From positions 1 through 5,519 of the forward strand of contig DATHZQ010000026.1 in the NCBI GenBank assembly GCA_035458525.1: 5,519 bases of DNA, in the 5' to 3' direction. The stretch is from DATHZQ01 sp035458525 (lineage in GTDB: Bacteria; Actinomycetota; Acidimicrobiia; Spongiisociales; UBA5794). The first letter of the stretch is position 1. Each line of letters begins with the position of its first letter. Positions 1 to 4,118 of the stretch are shown here, piece after piece. The notes under the pieces are model-generated. The model did no database searches. It had not been told where the DNA came from and saw only the letters and a program-made list of their open reading frames with translations. The position numbers were made by a program, and so were the translations under genes.

Positions 1-53
1 TCGTTGCGGTCGGCGCCGTCACGACGCTCCCAGCGCTGGATGCCAACGGCCAT
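1..53 (-). CDS. N-terminus of an unidentified protein, cut by the window edge
   Basis: Reading leftward from an ATG at 53-51, the frame stays open for 17 codons to the window edge and gives MAVGIQRWERRDGADRN. A good Shine-Dalgarno sequence, GAGGAG (positions 63 to 58), lies 4 bases before the ATG, and a possible -10 element lies further upstream, so this looks like a true gene start and not a random ORF. The visible residues are hydrophilic and charged, with no signal peptide or membrane segment. They are too few to assign a family. The gene has the same orientation as the AraC regulator at 563-1507 but is separated from it by 509 bp, so it probably has its own promoter. It could be a target of that regulator, which is inference from position only. 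Confidence 0.6.
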   Translation of the reverse strand, partial: MAVGIQRWERRDGADRN

Positions 54-79
54 GAGACTCCTCGTCTATCGATCTCCTG

Positions 80-85
80 ACCATA
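80..85 (-). promoter_or_regulatory. Possible -10 element for the left-edge gene
   Basis: On the minus strand the hexamer TATGGT fits the TAnnnT pattern common in actinobacterial -10 elements. It ends 26 bases before the ATG at 53, which would leave a leader of about 20 bases containing the GAGGAG ribosome binding site. No convincing -35 hexamer is seen 16-18 bases upstream. That is common in actinobacteria, or it could mean an activator is needed. Confidence 0.25.
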
Positions 86-141
86 CACAAGGCGAGCGGG
101 GCACGTCGTTGCAGACCGGAGCCACCTGACACATGGCGGAC

Positions 142-161
142 GTCGATGAGCGCACATCGAC
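142..161. promoter_or_regulatory. 20-bp near-perfect palindrome, candidate operator
   Basis: The arms GTCGATG (142-148) and CATCGAC (155-161) are exact reverse complements. The six central bases, AGCGCA, hold a GCGC core flanked by one symmetric mismatch pair, so 18 of 20 positions are symmetric. This size and symmetry suit a site for a dimeric helix-turn-helix regulator such as a TetR-type protein. It lies about 57 bp upstream of the possible -10 of the left-edge gene, in the range where an upstream activator might bind. AraC-family proteins usually bind direct repeats, so it need not be the site of the neighbouring regulator. The role is inferred. Confidence 0.35.
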
Positions 162-500
162 CATCCCCCTTCCGAGCGCACGAGGTGCCGATCCCGGGCA
201 CTCAGCGGAGTGTGCATTCGGGTACCGGATTGGGTGATCGGGGCGGTCGGTGTTCATTGCATTGACGACCCATTGCCGCTCGGGTGCGAGACGATGAGCA
301 GCCGTTGGGCGGAGTGCCGTCGACCGGGGGTATCGAGGGCTTCGAAGGATGAGGAACTCGCTTGGACGACTTCATGCAGGTTGCGCTGCGGCGTCGCTGA
401 AACAGTTCGAGGTGGAGCGTCCTGGAGAGCGATTCGGCCGCGGTCTCGTCCGTGCATCCCGAGTGCCGGGTATTTCGGCCCTTCGAGGGACGTACTCGGA

Positions 501-525
501 TCGTCGTACCGACCCGTGTACGCGA
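501..525 (-). terminator. Weak hairpin downstream of the AraC gene
   Basis: CGTAC (505-509) and GTACG (518-522) form five base pairs. Allowing one bulged T at 504, three more pairs join TCG (501-503) with CGA (523-525), with an 8-base loop. On the minus strand this lies about 38 bases beyond the AraC stop codon, where a terminator is expected. No T-tract follows, so it would be at best a non-canonical terminator, and chance is a real alternative. Confidence 0.2.
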
Positions 526-562
526 AAGGATGTGGTTGCGCAGAGGCCTCCCGTTCCCGAGG

Positions 563-1507
563 TCACGGCGCGTTGCGCAAGGTCTGGCTGGGGAGCTCTT
601 CATAGAGAGATCGGTAGCGACCGGCGACCCTACCGAGCTGGGTCACACCGAGCGACATCGCAATCTCGGTCACGGACGTGCTGTCCGGCCGGGCTTCGAT
701 GAGTGCGCTACGCATCGCAGAGAGCTGCCGCATTTGGAGGTACCGGATCGGGGGAACGCCAACCACGTCGATGAATGCCCGTCGCACACGGCTCTCTGAC
801 GCAAACGCAGCTCGGCACAGGGCACGCATCGCCGGCTGGCGCCAACCGGTTGACTCGACGTAATCGAGGCAGTTGCGCACGATCGTGCGACTGTCGAGGC
901 GTCTCGAGCGGTGTCCGTTCGAGATGTCGTGCCGGGTTGCGACCCGGACGGCGTCCTCCACCAGTCCGGCCAAGGCGACCTGATCGGCGAGGAACTGCGG
1001 CCGCTCGAAGGAGCGCTTCATGCTCAATGCCAGCCGTTGCACGGCCGGGCTGGCGGGCAGTGGAGCCACACCGCGGCCAACCTCCGGGTCACCCAAGCCC
1101 AAATCCGATGCGATGCTCGCTGCATAATCGGTGGGTAGGACGAGAATCGTTGCGGCGGCTCTGGCCGGCTCGACACCGAAGAAGGTCGTTCCGGGGGCAT
1201 ATGCGAAGACATCTCCCGGCCGCAACTCAACTTCGTTCCACCTGGCCCCGGGTGGCGCTGCTCTGATCAGAGCAAACACGTTGCGGTCCAGCGGAATCTC
1301 AGTCTGGGCAATCACTGAGAACCCCACCGAGCCCACGCTCACCGCGGCATCGCCGGTAGCCGCAAATGTCGCCACGCATGGCCGCTCGCCGCCGTCGGTA
1401 CGAACGTACTCGATATGGAGACCGGCGACGGCCGATTCGAATGTGTCTACTTCGCAAGCACTGACCGTCGTCGGATCGGCGCGTTTGGCGATCTGTCCAC
1501 TACCCAC
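563..1507 (-). CDS. AraC-family transcriptional regulator
   Basis: This 314-residue protein is a cytoplasmic DNA-binding regulator. The C-terminal 100 residues carry the tandem helix-turn-helix domain of the AraC/XylS family. The first helix-turn-helix is around residues 225-246 (MRALCRAAFASESRVRRAF), followed by the linker GVPPIRYLQMRQL (250-262), which matches the family's G-x-x-P-x-x-Y-L-x-x-x-R-L pattern. The second is at about 279-310, with SVTEIAMSLGV and then GRYRSLYEELPSQTLR. Residues 1-200 probably form an effector-binding or dimerisation domain; a segment around 84-112 with ELRPGDVFAYAPG looks cupin-like, but the ligand cannot be deduced. The start is a GTG at 1507, the most upstream start codon in the frame before a stop at 1564. 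It has no clear Shine-Dalgarno sequence, so a leaderless transcript or a later start is possible. It is divergent from the DUF389 operon, with an intergenic region of about 115 bp, a typical setting for local control or autoregulation. Confidence 0.9.
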   Translation of the reverse strand: MGSGQIAKRADPTTVSACEVDTFESAVAGLHIEYVRTDGGERPCVATFAATGDAAVSVGSVGFSVIAQTEIPLDRNVFALIRAAPPGARWNEVELRPGDVFAYAPGTTFFGVEPARAAATILVLPTDYAASIASDLGLGDPEVGRGVAPLPASPAVQRLALSMKRSFERPQFLADQVALAGLVEDAVRVATRHDISNGHRSRRLDSRTIVRNCLDYVESTGWRQPAMRALCRAAFASESRVRRAFIDVVGVPPIRYLQMRQLSAMRSALIEARPDSTSVTEIAMSLGVTQLGRVAGRYRSLYEELPSQTLRNAP

Positions 1508-1623
1508 GCGAACCGAATCTGAATAGACGGAATCTGTTGACGAAACGTACGGTGTGCACGCCTACCTCGGAGGTGAGTTTTGCTCGTCATCCTATCGATC
1601 GCACGACATCGAGGGCGTGTGTG
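1508..1623. promoter_or_regulatory. Divergent intergenic region between the AraC gene and the DUF389 operon
   Basis: This short region must hold the start signals for both directions. On the plus strand TTGACG (1537-1542) resembles a -35 hexamer, but the -10 at the right distance (near 1560-1567, CCTACCT) is poor, as is usual for activator-dependent promoters. On the minus strand TACGTT (1549 to 1544) fits TAnnnT and could be a -10 for the AraC gene, without a good -35. The region also contains a direct repeat (1513-1536), an exact 11-bp palindrome ACCTC-G-GAGGT (1564-1574) and a possible leader ORF (1580-1624). Confidence 0.45.
1513..1536. repeat. Direct repeat, candidate AraC-type operator
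   Basis: CCGAATCTG (1513-1521) and CGGAATCTG (1528-1536) agree at 8 of 9 positions, with starts 15 bp apart. The second copy directly abuts the TTGACG hexamer at 1537-1542. AraC-family activators typically bind direct repeats next to or overlapping the -35 element, usually about two helical turns apart; the 15-bp spacing here is shorter, which weakens the case. Because the repeat also lies 6-29 bases upstream of the AraC start codon, binding could repress the regulator's own gene. The function is inferred. Confidence 0.3.
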
Positions 1624-1624
1624 A
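1580..1624 (+). CDS. Possible 14-codon leader peptide upstream of the DUF389 gene
   Basis: A TTG at 1580 is preceded by GGAGG (1569-1573) at a spacing of 6 bases and opens a frame reading MLVILSIARHRGRV. It stops at TGA 1622-1624, and this TGA shares its A with the ATG of the DUF389 gene (TGATG). The strong Shine-Dalgarno sequence and the overlap suggest translational coupling. The start codon is weak, the peptide is tiny and it matches nothing I know, so it may be chance. The GGAGG could instead serve an in-frame GTG at 1573 only if it lay further upstream, so it does not explain a longer DUF389 protein. Confidence 0.2.
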   Translation: MLVILSIARHRGRV

Positions 1625-2727
1625 TGGGTGGCATCGATAACATCCCCACGAGCCCGCATGACAAAACGACGGCCGATCCAGGGACCGACCTTCGCTCGCT
1701 GATTCCGTCCGGGGATCTGGGGGTCCGGGGACGGGAACTGCCACTCGAGGAACGTGCCCGGATTCTCGATGAGTTGTTCTTCGAGGAAGATCGCCGGGTG
1801 CCATATCTGTGGCGGTTCGTTTCGTTGATCGTGTTCTCGAGTTCGATTGCGGCTTTTGGGCTTGTGAACGACAGCGGCGCGGTGGTGATCGGCGCGATGC
1901 TGGTCGCACCGTTGATGACCCCCATCCTGGGATTAGCGGCGGCGACTGTGCAGGCCTGGCTGGCACGGCAGGTCGAGTCGCTGGCGATCATCGGCGGAGG
2001 GGCGTTGCTCGCGGTCGGGGTTGGGTGGGTCGTGGCGCGCGTCCTTCCGGAGGTTGATGCGGATGTCACGTTGCCGGGTGAACTACTCGCTCGAACGGCG
2101 CCGAACCTGCTGGATCTCGCCATCGCCGTCGCGGCGGGCGCTGCCGGTGGCTACGTGTTGGTGCGCAAGGAGGCCGGATCGGCGCTGCCTGGCGTGGGCA
2201 TCGCAGTGGCGTTGGTGCCACCGCTCGCCACGGTCGGGATCACGCTTGGCTTGGGACGGACCGACCTGACCGATGGGGCGGCATTGTTGTTCGTCACGAA
2301 TCTGGCGTGTATCACGTTGGCTGCTGCATTGGTTTTCGTCTTCGCCGGGTTCGTGCCCCGCCTCGACCGGTTGCTGAGTCGCCGCCGGCGGCTGACTTCC
2401 TTGGTGGTCACCAGCATCGTGGTCCTCGCGGTGGCGGTCCCGCTCGCGACCTACACGTCCATCCAATGGAACGAGGGGCGCACCAGGGACCGAGTCGACG
2501 AGGCGGTTGCCGAGTGGGACCCGACCCTCATCGTCGATGCCGTCGATGCCGACCATTCGGCATCACCGCTCCTGGTTTCTGTGGCCGTATCCGGCCCGCA
2601 GCCGCCCACCGACCCTGATGCCTTGGCAGCCCTGTTGAGCCGGCAGGAGGGCGAAGAGGTCACGGTCTCAGTCCGCTACACGGCGCTGCTCAGCGGCAAC
2701 GGCGGTGACGTGCCGCAAGGCGAGTAA
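1624..2727 (+). CDS. DUF389 integral membrane protein
   Basis: This 367-residue inner-membrane protein belongs to the DUF389 family (also described as an uncharacterised hydrophobic domain family), whose function is not established. The hallmark segment at about residues 72-100 reads SSSIAAFGLVNDSGAVVIGA followed by MLVAPLMTP, and a second typical stretch is GSALPGVGIAVALVPPLATV (185-204). About seven membrane segments are visible, near 62-82, 84-108, 118-140, 163-181, 187-210, 219-243 and 258-278. They are followed by a soluble tail of about 90 residues with an acidic character. The N-terminal 60 residues are hydrophilic. The frame is open back to a TTG at 1537, but that TTG lies in a -35-like hexamer. 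I chose ATG 1624, with GAGGG at 1611-1615 and an 8-base spacing; GTG 1621 is an alternative. The stop codon overlaps the antiporter ATG (TAATG), so the two are probably co-translated. Involvement in ion or small-solute transport is inferred from this pairing. Confidence 0.88.
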   Translation: MGGIDNIPTSPHDKTTADPGTDLRSLIPSGDLGVRGRELPLEERARILDELFFEEDRRVPYLWRFVSLIVFSSSIAAFGLVNDSGAVVIGAMLVAPLMTPILGLAAATVQAWLARQVESLAIIGGGALLAVGVGWVVARVLPEVDADVTLPGELLARTAPNLLDLAIAVAAGAAGGYVLVRKEAGSALPGVGIAVALVPPLATVGITLGLGRTDLTDGAALLFVTNLACITLAAALVFVFAGFVPRLDRLLSRRRRLTSLVVTSIVVLAVAVPLATYTSIQWNEGRTRDRVDEAVAEWDPTLIVDAVDADHSASPLLVSVAVSGPQPPTDPDALAALLSRQEGEEVTVSVRYTALLSGNGGDVPQGE

Positions 2728-3946
2728 TGGTCGACATGCTCATATTCGGCGGCCTGTTGTTGACGTTCGCGTTGACCTCCGGCAAATTGGAGCGGATCTG
2801 GATCGGCGCGCCGATCGCCTTCGTCATCGCCGGCTTCCTAGTGGTCGAGCTACGCGACGAAGCATTCGCGCTTCCACCGTCACTGTCCCATCCACTGGCC
2901 GAAGCGGCGCTCGTCATCCTGCTGTTTCACGACGCGTCGAAGATCGGCCTTCCTGAGCTACGAGCGGAGGCTGGCATCGTGGGCCGGCTGTTGCTCGTTG
3001 GGTTCCCGCTCACCGTCATCGCCGGATATTGGCTCGGCTGGCTGGTGTTTCCCGGGCTGGAGGTCGGGCTTCTGCTGTTCCTGGCGGCCGCGCTTGCTCC
3101 AACCGACGCCGGGCTTGGCGGCCCTACCATTACCAACCCGGCAGTTCCGCGGCTCGTCCGGAGCTCTCTGAATGTTGAAAGCGGGCTCAACGACGGGCTT
3201 GTCACCCGGTCGTCGTTGCAGCCCTCGCGGTGGCCGCCGGGCACGCGACCGAACCGATCGGCATCGTCTTCGACATCGTCGCAGCGGCACTCGTTGGCTC
3301 TGCCATCGGCATCGTGGGCGGCCGATGGATGACCTTCGCCGATTCCGCGGACTGGACCACGAATCAAGGTCGCGCCCTCGCCACATTGACCCTTCCCTTC
3401 GTCGCCTTCATGGCAACGGAGCTGCTCGGCGCCAATGGATTCGTCGCCGCTTTCGTGGCCGGTTTCGCATTCGCCACCGCGACGCCCCTCGCCAACGCAG
3501 AGGACACCGAGGTCGTGACCGAATCGCTGACCGACGGCCTTGGGGCCGGGATTTGGTACGTGTTCGGGGGCGCCGTCGGCCCAATGATCATCGAAGTCGC
3601 CGGATGGGAGCACGTCTTGTTTGCATTGCTCTCGCTCACCGCCCTGCGCATGGTTCCCGTCGCCGTCTCGTTGCTCGGGTCCGGGTTTCGACCCCAGACC
3701 GCGTTGTTCATTGGCTGGTTTGGACCGCGCGGCCTCGCCTCGCTCATCTTCGCCTTGCTGTCCATCGAAGAGGTGGCCGGCGAGGCGACTTCCCTTGCCC
3801 CCGCACACCAAGACGTGCTCACCACCATCGGACTCACTGTCCTCTTCAGCGTCCTGGCGCATGGCCTCTCCGCTGCTCCCCTGGCCGAGACGTATGGGCG
3901 ATGGTTCGTGAAGCAAGGTCCCCCGATCGAGGTTTCCAAGTCGTGA
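2727..3946 (+). pseudogene. CPA1/NhaP-type cation:proton antiporter, broken by a single-base frameshift
   Basis: The intact family exchanges Na+ or K+ for protons across the inner membrane (sodium/hydrogen exchanger domain). The ATG shares a base with the DUF389 stop (TAATG), and AAGG lies 6 bases upstream. The first frame gives residues 1-160 with the transport-site motifs APTD (Thr126-Asp127) and ESGLNDG (Asn155-Asp156). The 29-residue distance between the two aspartates matches that of known NhaP antiporters. After DGLVT the homology moves to another frame, which reads P-V-V-V-A-A-L-A-V-A-A-G and runs to TGA 3944-3946. It includes the conserved arginine segment LTALRMVPVAVSLL and the FGPRGLASLIFALL motif. 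The unshifted first frame continues only 41 unrelated residues to TGA 3330-3332. One extra C at 3204-3208 would join both halves into about 406 residues with roughly 12 membrane segments, a normal family length. As written, the gene cannot make a full transporter. The clean second half argues for a recent mutation or a sequencing error. Confidence 0.85.
3204..3209 (+). other. Frameshift site in the antiporter gene
   Basis: The sequence reads ACCCGG. The family sequence after ASN-Asp-Gly requires Thr-Pro-Val, which would be encoded by ACC CCG GTC, so one C appears to be missing from the C run. There is no heptameric slippery sequence of the X-XXY-YYZ type here, and the P-site tRNA for ACC would not re-pair well after a -1 slip, so programmed frameshifting is unlikely. 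Confidence 0.8.
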
Positions 3947-4051
3947 ACTCACCACACGTCCGGGTCGGCGATGCCTTTGAAAGCGCAAGCAAGTCATATC
4001 GCTCCGGCCATGCCTGGTGCGAGGACGCGTCGGAAACGGACGACAACCACG

Positions 4052-4087
4052 GCTCGGACCCGCTGATTCCGAAAGTGGCGGCCGAGC
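4052..4087 (+). terminator. GC-rich hairpin, possible terminator or leader structure
   Basis: GCTCGG (4052-4057) pairs with CCGAGC (4082-4087). After a 2-base bulge (AC, 4058-4059), CCGC (4060-4063) pairs with GCGG (4078-4081). Two further wobble pairs are possible in RNA, leaving a loop of about 10 bases. No T-tract follows, so it is not a classic intrinsic terminator, although actinobacteria often lack the T-tract. The heptamer ACCACGG occurs at 4046-4052 and again at 4088-4094, flanking the hairpin. It ends 16 bases before the AGGAGG of the next gene, so it could alternatively be a leader element affecting that gene. Confidence 0.3.
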
Positions 4088-4103
4088 ACCACGGAACACA
4101 ACG

Positions 4104-4109
4104 AGGAGG
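4104..4109 (+). promoter_or_regulatory. Strong ribosome binding site that decides the DUF1254/DUF1214 start
   Basis: AGGAGG is a full-strength Shine-Dalgarno core. Two in-frame ATGs follow, at 4113 (3-base spacing, too close) and 4119 (9-base spacing, acceptable). The spacing favours ATG 4119; using 4113 would only add Met-Arg. Confidence 0.7.
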
Positions 4110-4118
4110 TAGATGAGG

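Larger units (their letters stand above)
54..562. other. Intergenic region without a credible gene
   Basis: About 509 bp lie between the left-edge gene and the 3' end of the AraC gene. Overlapping ORFs of 60-133 codons exist on both strands, but they are rich in Arg, Pro and Ser, overlap each other, lack Shine-Dalgarno sequences and resemble no family I know. What can be seen is a possible -10 (80-85), a near-perfect palindrome (142-161), two mutually exclusive small hairpins (185-212) and a hairpin downstream of the AraC stop codon (501-525). The stretch is long for a regulatory region in this kind of genome, so it could also hold gene remnants or an unrecognised small RNA. Nothing in the sequence shows either directly. 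Confidence 0.5.
3947..4118 (+). other. Gap between the antiporter and the DUF1254/DUF1214 gene
   Basis: These 172 bases contain no credible gene. TTGAAA at 3977-3982 resembles a -35 hexamer, but the nearest AT-rich hexamer (TATCGC at 3997) is only 14 bases away, so I do not call a promoter. The stronger feature is a GC-rich hairpin at 4052-4087 just ahead of the Shine-Dalgarno sequence. The gap is long enough for the downstream gene to have its own promoter or to be reached only by read-through. Confidence 0.45.

Noticed and set aside
202..605. ORFs of 131-133 codons on both strands in the left intergenic region
   Set aside because: They overlap each other and the AraC 3' end, lack Shine-Dalgarno sequences, are Arg/Pro/Ser-rich and resemble no known family.
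775..1266. 163-codon plus-strand ORF opposite the AraC gene
   Set aside because: It is an Arg/Pro-rich shadow of the regulator's coding strand, with no motif of its own.
1537..1623. N-terminal extension of the DUF389 protein from TTG 1537
   Set aside because: The TTG has no ribosome binding site and is part of a -35-like TTGACG; ATG 1624 has GAGGG at 8 bases.
3204..3209. Programmed ribosomal frameshift in the antiporter
   Set aside because: No slippery heptamer is present and re-pairing after a -1 slip would be poor, so mutation or a base-calling error fits better.
3977..4002. Promoter for the DUF1254/DUF1214 gene (TTGAAA with TATCGC)
   Set aside because: The spacing between the hexamers is only 14 bases and the -10 match is weak.
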